Shown in pieces: positions 13,985 to 20,314 of a DNA stretch of 20,314 nt (positions are counted from its first letter, which is position 1; every line of letters starts with the position of its first letter). Where the stretch lies: positions 1-20,314 of the forward strand of contig JAUXHF010000006.1 in assembly GCA_030621685.1 (NCBI GenBank), read 5' to 3'. The DNA comes from Spirochaetota bacterium (GTDB taxonomy: Bacteria > Spirochaetota > UBA12135 > COTS27). Made by a program: the position numbers and the translations under genes. The notes beneath the pieces were generated by a model that worked only from the letters and a program-made list of their open reading frames with translations, was not told the origin of the DNA and ran no database searches.

Positions 13985-15244
13985 TTAAGAGAAAATTTTC
14001 AACAAAAAAGGCAGGGCCACAAAAGTTCCGATGGCAGAGCCAATAGAACAGAAAATAAAAACAAGTAGCGCTTTTGTGATTCGGTTAGCCCGCCAAACTT
14101 TCACACTGGAAAATTTTTGAAGCGAATGCCGCAGAGACTCGAAATCTGACATCCTAGGCGGGTTTCTCCACACCTCATACAGTGATGTTACCATGCCAGC
14201 GCCGATGCTAGGGTTAAGCGATGTTATCGGCGCCGCTACAAAGGCTAGCAGTATAGTGCTTGGCCTTGCCCCAGCAAAAATAGCGCCTAAGGCACTAAAA
14301 CAGCCGTTCACTAATACCCAATATAAAAGCGCCTCCCGAAGAACGCTGTAATCGGCACGGAAAAACCCTATCGCAAAAATACTAAGGATGAGCGCCGGAA
14401 GAATCCATACCACCACAAAAGAAAACCTTGAACGAGGCGGCAAGGCATGGTAGGTAGCCTTAAGCTCTTCTTCCGAGAGTGGCTCTCCTGTTTTATTTTT
14501 TAAATACTTTAGCATGCCAGGTACATGGCCTGCCCCAGCCACAAAAATAGCTTTCTTAAAGGCTGCTTCTTTCTTATGGCTTAAGAGATTCTCTATCATA
14601 TAGCTATCTCGCTCGTCTATAAGAATTCGCTTTACTTCAGGATAGGTTTTTCCTAAATCTTCTAGCATGCTATGAAGCTTATCGCCTTCTTTCATTTTCT
14701 CAACAAATTTTTCATTGCTCAGCTCTTCCGCATCATCGCTGTTTGTTTGGAACAAAGAGGCCAGCCCAGAAAAAGCTAGCAAGCATTTTTTCCAAAAGCC
14801 AAGCGAGCGCCAAAGACGTTTCAGCGTAATATCAGCTGGCCTATCTATCAGCGCTATATGGCCAAGCTTAGGGTTCTTCTTTTTCAAATCAGCAGCAACA
14901 GCTAAGGCTGTCTTAAATTCAATACCCGGCTCTGTATCCAAGTCCTGTGCTATTTTCTGCTGAAAAAGCGTAAGCAGTAAATAGGCCACAAAAAAATATC
15001 CTTGTTTTAAACGAATAATTTTCTTAATATCTAATTCATGAAAAGTTTTTTCTTTTAAAGCCTGGCAGCGGCGTTCATCCAACTCCAAAAAAATAAGCTC
15101 TGGTTTTAGCTCCTTAATCGATTTTTCCACAAGCTCCGCCGATTTTTTTGAAACATGCGCTGTCCCAATAATATACAAAGACTCGCCGCCTTTGAAGTCC
15201 ACCCTATCTATATTCTGCTCTACCTTGCTCATACTTTTAATCAT
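13985..15244 (-). CDS. TraB/PrgY-family membrane protein
   Basis: A 419-residue protein of the TraB family, known from the enterococcal pheromone-shutdown protein and from bacterial, archaeal and eukaryotic relatives, with proposed protease-like or metal-binding function. The N-terminal domain has the family motifs: IIGTAHVSKKSAE (25-37), LELDERR (53-59) and FVAGAGHVPGM (234-244), the two H-containing motifs being the presumed active-site elements. The C-terminal third has four hydrophobic helices near 275-295, 303-325, 328-345 and 390-415. The native role in this organism is unknown. A longer reading frame begins with TTG at 15286, but the ATG at 15244 is chosen because GGGG lies 6 nt before it and family members start near here. 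It lies downstream of the large outer-membrane gene's 3' end. Confidence 0.85.
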   Translation of the reverse strand: MIKSMSKVEQNIDRVDFKGGESLYIIGTAHVSKKSAELVEKSIKELKPELIFLELDERRCQALKEKTFHELDIKKIIRLKQGYFFVAYLLLTLFQQKIAQDLDTEPGIEFKTALAVAADLKKKNPKLGHIALIDRPADITLKRLWRSLGFWKKCLLAFSGLASLFQTNSDDAEELSNEKFVEKMKEGDKLHSMLEDLGKTYPEVKRILIDERDSYMIENLLSHKKEAAFKKAIFVAGAGHVPGMLKYLKNKTGEPLSEEELKATYHALPPRSRFSFVVVWILPALILSIFAIGFFRADYSVLREALLYWVLVNGCFSALGAIFAGARPSTILLAFVAAPITSLNPSIGAGMVTSLYEVWRNPPRMSDFESLRHSLQKFSSVKVWRANRITKALLVFIFCSIGSAIGTFVALPFLLKIFS

Positions 15245-15423
15245 AAAAAACCCCAAAGAAAGTTCTGCCTTCAGCCTAAACCACAAATATTACTATACTA
15301 AAGCAGCCCTGCTCAATTTAATTTTTATAAAACGATGCTTGAAAAAAACGCTGTAGCCCTAGCCTATACTCATATACTGCTTTGCTTCTTTTATGTTTTT
15401 TTTCTTTTCTTAAAAACTTTTAG

Positions 15424-15444
15424 CATGTCATGTCATGTCATGTC
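15424..15444. repeat. Four copies of CATGT
   Basis: A 5-bp tandem repeat (CATGT)x4 plus C, in the gap between the outer-membrane gene and the TraB-family gene. Being a multiple of 5 in non-coding DNA, it could vary by slippage without affecting a protein. No function is seen. Confidence 0.7.
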
Positions 15445-15476
15445 TAAGCTGGAGCTAGCCATGACATACTATGAAA

Positions 15477-18149
15477 CTAGAAAAGATAACGAACTTCCAA
15501 TTCAATGCCTCTGGCTACTTGCAGGTCTAATGCAGCGCGTACAGAAGCAATTTTCCCGGTCATCGCCGACTCTAGCGTGGAAAGGGCCAAATCTAAAAGA
15601 TTGTAGATCCCCAGAGTGATCTCAATACGGCTACCATTTTTAAAATCAAAAAAACTTAGGAAGCGTAAATCAACATTCCAATTTGCATCATCTCGCTTGC
15701 CGAACTCTCCCTTATACAAAAGCAGATTATCTCCGCTGACATTTTTTCTGAGCACGGCAGGATGCTTTCCGTTCTCATCGGGGAAAACATGCTGAAAGCT
15801 GCCAAAGGGCCTGCCATCACGATATGAAAGCGTAACCGTTGAGATGAAATTCTTTAAATAGGCATAAGAAAAAAGCAGACGCCCAAGATACGATCTATCG
15901 GCGCTATAACGACCAATGGGCTTGCCCACTTCAGCCGAAAAGTTATTGGGATCGGCCATAGAGGTATCTAAGATGCCCAGAGTTGATTGACTAGGACCAT
16001 TTCCAAAATAAGTAACTCCATTAATAAGGTAGGCTGTAAAAAATAACGAGAAATAAAAACGTTCCCCCGAGCCACTAAATCCTGTCGTGGCTGAAAGATA
16101 CAGAGGGGCATTATTAAACCACGTTCTTTTCTTAGCTGGGAAAAAACTTGGTTTCATGTTACATACCGTGTATCGCTTTGCGCCATTTGTTTCAAAAAAA
16201 ACAGCTGCCGAGTCTTCATCGTCTTCATTAACAACAACATCCTTGTACTCTCCATAATCTAGCGGCTTGCCATCATAACACACCCATGCTTGCTGGCGGA
16301 ATATTCTGTAATGCCCCAATAATGAAAAATACCAATCTTTGCTAGGCGAGCTGAAAATCGGCAGATGATAGGGGAGATCTATATAGTAGTAATGCGGCTG
16401 GCGAAACGAATCATCGAAGCGAGCTGATGCCCCACCCGAGCTAGAATGCAGAACACCGCGTAACTCTAACTCTGTGCTTTCGGCCTTTTTATTAGCATTA
16501 GCATCATTCCAAACATAATTTTTAGATGAGGCATAGCCATCGCTTATAAACTTGGCATATTCGCTATTAAAGGGCAAGTTTTCTCGACCTAGCGTAAGCG
16601 AAAGGCTGCCATAAACGCCGCTTAACATTTGCATATGAATTCTGAACGTAGGGCTTATAAAAGCCTTACTCTCTTTAGGCAGCACAAGAGCATCCACATC
16701 AAAGCCAGCTCTGGCGCTTATATAAAAACCATGTTTTTTCTTTTCGTTCACTGAAAAATACACTTCTTGTTCCAAGAGTGCGTAAGCTGTTTTCTTGGTG
16801 GCATATTTTTTTAAGTATAAAGACTTATAGCTGCCAGCATCATCGGCATAATACACGGCATGTTCAAAATTGTTTTGCTTGGGCAAATGTAGCAAGATGC
16901 TATTTTTAGAATCCACAAACAACTTAAAAAAGTTTTTTTGACGAAGGGCAAAATCATAAACAAATGAAAGCTGATTCTTCAAAATAAATAAATCGCCAAA
17001 TGGCCGGAAAGGCGATAGGCCCTGCCCTGTTAGCCGATAGATGTTATAAGGAAAATTTTCTTTATTCGGCCTTGTGTTTTTATGCGCTAACGATAAGGCA
17101 TAGCGCTGAGTTAGCTGCTCCCCTGTATTTTCGAAATATCCTGTAACAGCAAGCATGCTGGCTAAGGATGTTTCTTGCTCTAAATAGTAAAACTCGGAGC
17201 CGGCCTTATCACGAAACAAATAAGAGAATAAGAACCCTGCGTTATAAAAATCTTTTTTTTCCGGCTCATCTTTTTCTTCCATGCCCATAGCAGCCTGGCT
17301 AAGCTGCAAGCCATCCCCTTCGGCAAAGCCAGCTTTAGATTTTTCTCTTTGCCAAGCATGTTTAGGAATACGCAAATTACCTTTTACATGAAAAGCATAA
17401 GAGGTTTCATAGAAAACCCCCGCCATGCCATTTTCATCGTAGTTTAGATGCTTAGTCTTTCCAAGCCGATTATACATATCTATATTCAAAAAAGAATTTT
17501 CTTTGAAAACAGGCCATCGAAAATGACGAAACATTTCAAAGGCAGCAACACTTCCTTTGCGTTCTTCTGGCGGAAGGATATCACGAAGTTGCGGAGGCAC
17601 ATGATTGGGGATTTTCGCAAACGTTTTCCAATAGGCTATGGCAGGACCTATGTTCCCAGCTAAACTTCGCAGCACAAAAAACTCTTGCTGCTCTTCTAGC
17701 GGAGAAAAAATGATCTTATGCTGTTCAGCGTTAATAACAAGGTTTAGCCCGTCTAAAGGAAAGCTGTGCATGGCCCTGCCACTGTAAAAAGGATCGCTAA
17801 TGTCAACACCTTGGTATTCATAGCTATTCCATAACCAAGAGCCTCCTGCCAGTGAAAAAATATTTCCCGATGCAAAATTGAAATCTGCTTGGCTTTCTGT
17901 TTCCGATACTGAAAATTGATGGTATTCAGTAAGCAATCTGCTTAAGCTATGATGCAAGAAAATACGCGAGAAAAAATTACTATCATAACGAGTCCCCGAT
18001 ATCAAAGGAAGCCGAACAGAGAACTTTTTAGCTGGCTCATCTTGTATTTGAGCAAAAGCAAACAACGGAAAGGCAAGCAGAAAAAGTATAGGCAAGACTG
18101 CTGCATGCAAAGACTTAAAGATCATAAATTTTAGTTTTTTTGAAAGCAT
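15477..18149 (-). CDS. Large outer-membrane beta-barrel protein, TonB-receptor-like
   Basis: An 890-residue exported protein. Residues 1-33 form a signal peptide ending AFA, with Gln34 as mature start. Beta-strand-like segments with alternating aromatic residues fill the rest, and the last residue is Phe (EVRYLF), the usual outer-membrane insertion signal. Two stretches recall TonB-dependent receptors. SWLWNSYEYQGVDISDPFYSG (about 104-123) resembles the plug-domain segment containing GVDITDP, and VWNDANANKKAESTEL with SGGASARFDD (545-580) resembles barrel loops of Oar-type receptors. No TonB box and no full plug are visible, so it may be a simplified or diverged receptor or porin. No ligand can be inferred. 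The ATG has no clear ribosome site. It is first after a 461-bp gap. Confidence 0.75.
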   Translation of the reverse strand: MLSKKLKFMIFKSLHAAVLPILFLLAFPLFAFAQIQDEPAKKFSVRLPLISGTRYDSNFFSRIFLHHSLSRLLTEYHQFSVSETESQADFNFASGNIFSLAGGSWLWNSYEYQGVDISDPFYSGRAMHSFPLDGLNLVINAEQHKIIFSPLEEQQEFFVLRSLAGNIGPAIAYWKTFAKIPNHVPPQLRDILPPEERKGSVAAFEMFRHFRWPVFKENSFLNIDMYNRLGKTKHLNYDENGMAGVFYETSYAFHVKGNLRIPKHAWQREKSKAGFAEGDGLQLSQAAMGMEEKDEPEKKDFYNAGFLFSYLFRDKAGSEFYYLEQETSLASMLAVTGYFENTGEQLTQRYALSLAHKNTRPNKENFPYNIYRLTGQGLSPFRPFGDLFILKNQLSFVYDFALRQKNFFKLFVDSKNSILLHLPKQNNFEHAVYYADDAGSYKSLYLKKYATKKTAYALLEQEVYFSVNEKKKHGFYISARAGFDVDALVLPKESKAFISPTFRIHMQMLSGVYGSLSLTLGRENLPFNSEYAKFISDGYASSKNYVWNDANANKKAESTELELRGVLHSSSGGASARFDDSFRQPHYYYIDLPYHLPIFSSPSKDWYFSLLGHYRIFRQQAWVCYDGKPLDYGEYKDVVVNEDDEDSAAVFFETNGAKRYTVCNMKPSFFPAKKRTWFNNAPLYLSATTGFSGSGERFYFSLFFTAYLINGVTYFGNGPSQSTLGILDTSMADPNNFSAEVGKPIGRYSADRSYLGRLLFSYAYLKNFISTVTLSYRDGRPFGSFQHVFPDENGKHPAVLRKNVSGDNLLLYKGEFGKRDDANWNVDLRFLSFFDFKNGSRIEITLGIYNLLDLALSTLESAMTGKIASVRAALDLQVARGIELEVRYLF

Positions 18150-18323
18150 AGTTTTTTACAGAGGAATTACAGAAAGTCTTTTAAAAATTTTGCGAGTACA
18201 GCCTGAAAAGAAAACTCTGTAACATACATGCAGTTGGTTGAGATTGAAAAAGGCTGAATATGCTGAAAATGCTGAAAATTCGCTGCACTTAAATTTAAGC
18301 TGTTTAAACTAAACAAACTAACT

Positions 18324-18357
18324 AATGTTTCCAGCTATTTAATGTTTCCAGCTATTT
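18324..18357. repeat. 17-bp exact tandem repeat, two copies
   Basis: AATGTTTCCAGCTATTT occurs at 18324-18340 and again at 18341-18357, followed by a partial CCAGCTGTTT. It belongs to the string of local duplications in this gap. Confidence 0.75.
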
Positions 18358-18410
18358 CCAGCTGTTTCCTAGCCCTTAGCTTTATCGCAAGATATTTCAG
18401 GCAGCTACGC

Positions 18411-18492
18411 GTAAGTATACTATGGTAAGTATACTTTATAGCTAGCTATATAAAATAAGGCCAATAAGCTAAGGCCAATAAGCTAAGGCCAA
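18411..18492. repeat. Two 14-bp-period repeats in series
   Basis: GTAAGTATACTATG (18411-18424) is followed by GTAAGTATACTTTA (18425-18438), 12 of 14 identical. After a short spacer, AAGGCCAATAAGCT occurs at 18457-18470 and 18471-18484, with a partial third (AAGGCCAA, 18485-18492). The shared 14-bp spacing could be chance or a shared duplication process. Confidence 0.75.
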
Positions 18493-18504
18493 ACAACATG
18501 TTTT

Positions 18505-18533
18505 AAGCCACTCTAGTGTGAGAGTGGCTTTTT
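18505..18533. terminator. Hairpin downstream of cca, terminator-like
   Basis: AAGCCACTCT and AGAGTGGCTT form a perfect 10-bp stem with a 6-nt loop (AGTGTG). The T-run (TTTTT) follows the stem on the plus strand, but no plus-strand gene lies upstream. It starts about 78 bp past the cca stop on the minus strand, where the tail is TTAAAA. It is most likely cca's terminator with a weak tail, but the plus-strand geometry is better. Confidence 0.5.
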
Positions 18534-18610
18534 AGCAGGCAGCAAGGCAAATATTTTTTAATAGACTTAAAATTTTAAATAAAGGTATTTAATGAATTTG
18601 TTTTTACTTA

Positions 18611-20200
18611 CTACGTGTTTTTACGTACATGTTTTATATACTCTTTAGCTTGTTTCACAAGCCTAGGCCTAGTGTTTAAAGAGGGATCATCAATAACACA
18701 GCTTAAAAGATATTTCAAAATCTTGCCCAAGAAAGGTGAGGGAGGAAGCGAAAATTCTTTCATAAGGATATTTCCATCTAGGGCTAAGGCAGGAAGCGAA
18801 AGCGGCGGGCGAGCGCTAAGGTATTTTGCTAAACGTTTTTCAAATTGAAGAAGCTCTTGGGTGGTTTCCTCAGCCACTTGCGGGTTACTAGAAACGGCCA
18901 TTTTATCTGCTTGTACGAGTAAGAGCAGACTCGGCAAAACAGCTTCGCCAACACGGCCGACAAATCTTCGCAAGGCAGCATCCGACCATTCCTTTGTATT
19001 ATGCACCATGTGTTCTCGAACCAGTGTGGCCACCAACTGCCTATCTTTTTTAGAAAAACGAAATCGCTCTAGCACATCAAGGGCTATCTTAGAGCTTTCT
19101 TTTTCATGGCCGTAAAACGTGGCATAATCCTCACCAAGCTCGCCCAGCTTCTTTGTTTGTGGCTTTGCAATATCGTGGAAAAGCAGAGCCAGCGGAATAT
19201 AGTATTCTTTTAACAAAGGATATCCTTTGTCTTTTTCTCTTTCCTTATTTTCCTTATTATAGCTATCTAAGAAAAATTTTGTAGCAAATGCAGGCCTGCT
19301 AAATTCTGGCTTGCTAAATTCTGGCCTGCTAAATTCCTTCTTAACCCTTCCCTTCGTAACAGGAAAATCCAAATTTTCTTGGCTAGCCGCCGGTAAGGCC
19401 TGGCGTATCCGAACAAAGGCCTTAAGGCTAGCCAAAGTATGCTGAAAAACATCAAAGCTATGAAATCTATTTTGAACAACGCCTTCTGTTGCTGCAAGCT
19501 CTGGGAAAAACACTGTTAGAAGTTTTGTTTGGGCCATCAGCAAAAAAGCTTTATCGGGATTATTACTAAGCAAAATTTTAATGAGTTCATCGCGTATTCG
19601 TTCGCTAGAAAGATCGCTTAAAATGCTTCGCAGCTCTTCCATGGCCTGCAGGCAAGATTCATCCACCTCAAAGTCAAGCTGCGCTGCAAAACGACATGCC
19701 CGCAAAATACGCAGAGCATCTTCAGCAAGGCGATCCTTTGCCCTGCCAATACAAACAAGTCGTTTACGTTTAATATCCTCTCGGCCGCCAAACCTATCAA
19801 TAATACGTTTATGCTCTGCATCGTAAGCAAGAGCGTTTACTGTAAAATCACGTCTTTGTAAATCTTCTTCTAGCGTAGTAGCATAAGAAATGACATCGGG
19901 ATGCCGTGAATCGCTATAGCCACGTTCAAAGCGAAAAGTTGTAACCTCGTAAAACTTGCCTGCCACAGGCAGGATCAGCGTTCCGTATTTCACTCCGCTG
20001 GCTATACTCTTGGGGAAAAGTTTAATGATTTCTTCGGGTTTAGCATTGGTGGTGAAATCGATATCGCCTGATGCTTTGGCTCTGCCAAGCAGACTATCGC
20101 GCACAAAGCCGCCAACAACGTATATTTGAAATCCGGCCTTCAAGAATATAGCTATGAGACGCTTTGCCCCATCTTCCAAATAAAGAGTTTCTTCAAGCAT
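18611..20200 (-). CDS. cca: tRNA CCA-adding nucleotidyltransferase with HD domain
   Basis: Adds or repairs the 3' CCA of tRNA. Residues 25-49 hold the family signature VVGGFVRDSLLG and catalytic D47-x-D49 (DIDFTT). The flexible loop carrying RHPD (99-102) and motif B RRDFTVNALAYD (116-127) follow; D-x-x-GG is at 135-139 and EDALRILRACRFAAQLDF at 160-177. A metal-type HD pair sits at H342-D343 (LLFHDIAKP). The flexible loop and motif C argue for a full CCA- or A-adding enzyme, not CC-only. At 529 residues it is 80-130 longer than most; the extra lies at about 264-331, between the neck and the HD domain, and includes an in-frame repeat. The ATG lacks a good ribosome site. A piece of its coding sequence recurs at 20281-20314. 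Confidence 0.93.
   Translation of the reverse strand: MLEETLYLEDGAKRLIAIFLKAGFQIYVVGGFVRDSLLGRAKASGDIDFTTNAKPEEIIKLFPKSIASGVKYGTLILPVAGKFYEVTTFRFERGYSDSRHPDVISYATTLEEDLQRRDFTVNALAYDAEHKRIIDRFGGREDIKRKRLVCIGRAKDRLAEDALRILRACRFAAQLDFEVDESCLQAMEELRSILSDLSSERIRDELIKILLSNNPDKAFLLMAQTKLLTVFFPELAATEGVVQNRFHSFDVFQHTLASLKAFVRIRQALPAASQENLDFPVTKGRVKKEFSRPEFSKPEFSRPAFATKFFLDSYNKENKEREKDKGYPLLKEYYIPLALLFHDIAKPQTKKLGELGEDYATFYGHEKESSKIALDVLERFRFSKKDRQLVATLVREHMVHNTKEWSDAALRRFVGRVGEAVLPSLLLLVQADKMAVSSNPQVAEETTQELLQFEKRLAKYLSARPPLSLPALALDGNILMKEFSLPPSPFLGKILKYLLSCVIDDPSLNTRPRLVKQAKEYIKHVRKNT
19294..19338 (-). repeat. 15-bp in-frame tandem repeat inside cca
   Basis: Three near-identical 15-bp units encode EFSRP, EFSKP and EFSRP (residues 289-303). 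The first two differ at one base and the third at two, and the repeat length keeps the frame. It sits in the poorly conserved linker before the HD domain, so copy-number change would be tolerated. Confidence 0.85.
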
Positions 20201-20235
20201 CGCTTACAAAATTACGAGAAACTTACGTCACGCTC

Positions 20236-20281
20236 AAGCCGAAATTAAAGCTAACATGAAAGCTGAAATTAAAGCTAGCAT
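20236..20281. repeat. 22-bp imperfect tandem repeat upstream of cca
   Basis: Units at 20236-20257 and 20260-20281 match at 20 of 22 positions, with two bases between them. The core is GAAATTAAAGCTA. They lie just upstream of the cca start and directly before the repeated cca fragment. Confidence 0.8.
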
Positions 20282-20314
20282 TCTGTATTTCACTCCGCTA
20301 GCTATACTCTTGGG
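20281..20314 (-). pseudogene. Repeated fragment of cca at the window edge
   Basis: These 34 bases match 19981-20014 inside cca at 32 of 34 positions (differences at C/T and G/A). The spacing is exactly 300 bp. In cca they encode part of ASGVKYGTLIL near residues 62-73. The copy runs off the window, so its full extent is unknown. It is either the start of a second, partial cca copy or a short duplicated piece. Confidence 0.8.

Larger units (their letters stand above)
18150..18610. other. 461-bp intergenic region between cca and the outer-membrane gene
   Basis: No gene on either strand is convincing. It contains a 17-bp tandem repeat, two 14-bp tandem repeats and one hairpin, listed separately, plus a GCTGAAAAT repeat near 18261-18280. 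A minus-strand TATGTT (about 18220) with TTCAAT 16 bp upstream is a weak promoter option for the outer-membrane gene. Confidence 0.6.

Noticed and set aside
15335..15619. 94-codon plus-strand frame overlapping the 3' end of the outer-membrane gene
   Set aside because: Low-complexity start, passes through the CATGT repeat, no ribosome site of note, and overlaps a real gene in antisense.
18411..18492. CRISPR-like array
   Set aside because: The repeats are directly adjacent with no unique spacers and are only 14 bp long.
18150..18610. tRNA gene in the gap
   Set aside because: No cloverleaf, no TTC-type T arm and no acceptor pairing could be found by eye.

Overview
The window looks like part of a chromosome from a flagellated, double-membraned bacterium with an AT-rich genome, most likely a spirochaete. 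This placement is an inference. It rests on the motA-motB-fliL-fliM-fliN order, a bactofilin, a TraB/PrgY-type membrane protein, and an 890-residue outer-membrane barrel ending in Phe. No rRNA, tRNA, phage, insertion sequence or CRISPR array is visible. Every convincing gene but one lies on the minus strand; the exception is the SnoaL-like lipoprotein gene at 12940-13782.

Layout, left to right. (1) 184-4816 holds housekeeping genes: a Nudix ADP-ribose pyrophosphatase-like hydrolase, ribonuclease HII, an endonuclease III homologue lacking the fourth iron-sulphur cysteine, a bactofilin, and aspartyl-tRNA synthetase with a TTG start. (2) 5035-10316 holds the flagellar stator and switch genes, transcribed motA, motB, fliL, fliM, fliN, followed by a divergent pantothenate-synthetase (PanC) homologue that has lost several active-site residues. 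The export genes that often follow fliN/fliY in spirochaetes are absent here. (3) 10487-12510 holds a SAM-dependent methyltransferase, an exported dienelactone-hydrolase-family protein and a small one-helix membrane protein. (4) 12680-13880 is a plus-strand island: decayed fragments of a gene's 5' end, the intact two-domain SnoaL-like gene, and a strong terminator. (5) 13985-18149 holds a TraB-family membrane protein and the large outer-membrane protein. (6) 18150-18610 is a repeat-rich gap with a hairpin. (7) 18611-20200 is a tRNA CCA-adding enzyme with an unusual repeat-containing insertion.

The most striking pattern is that three unrelated genes each have partial copies of themselves in the adjacent intergenic DNA. 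The Nudix gene's last codons are copied just downstream of it. The SnoaL gene's 5' end is copied three times upstream of it. An internal piece of cca reappears 300 bp away at the window edge. Short exact tandem repeats (5-17 bp) are also common, including in-frame ones inside cca. Together they suggest a genome where local duplication followed by decay is frequent. In the SnoaL case it may also be remaking promoters and start sites. No defence system or other recognisable novel multi-gene system was seen. The best candidates for new biology are the PanC-like protein next to the flagellar switch genes, the SnoaL gene with its copied leader, and the FliN with a FliM-like N-terminal peptide.
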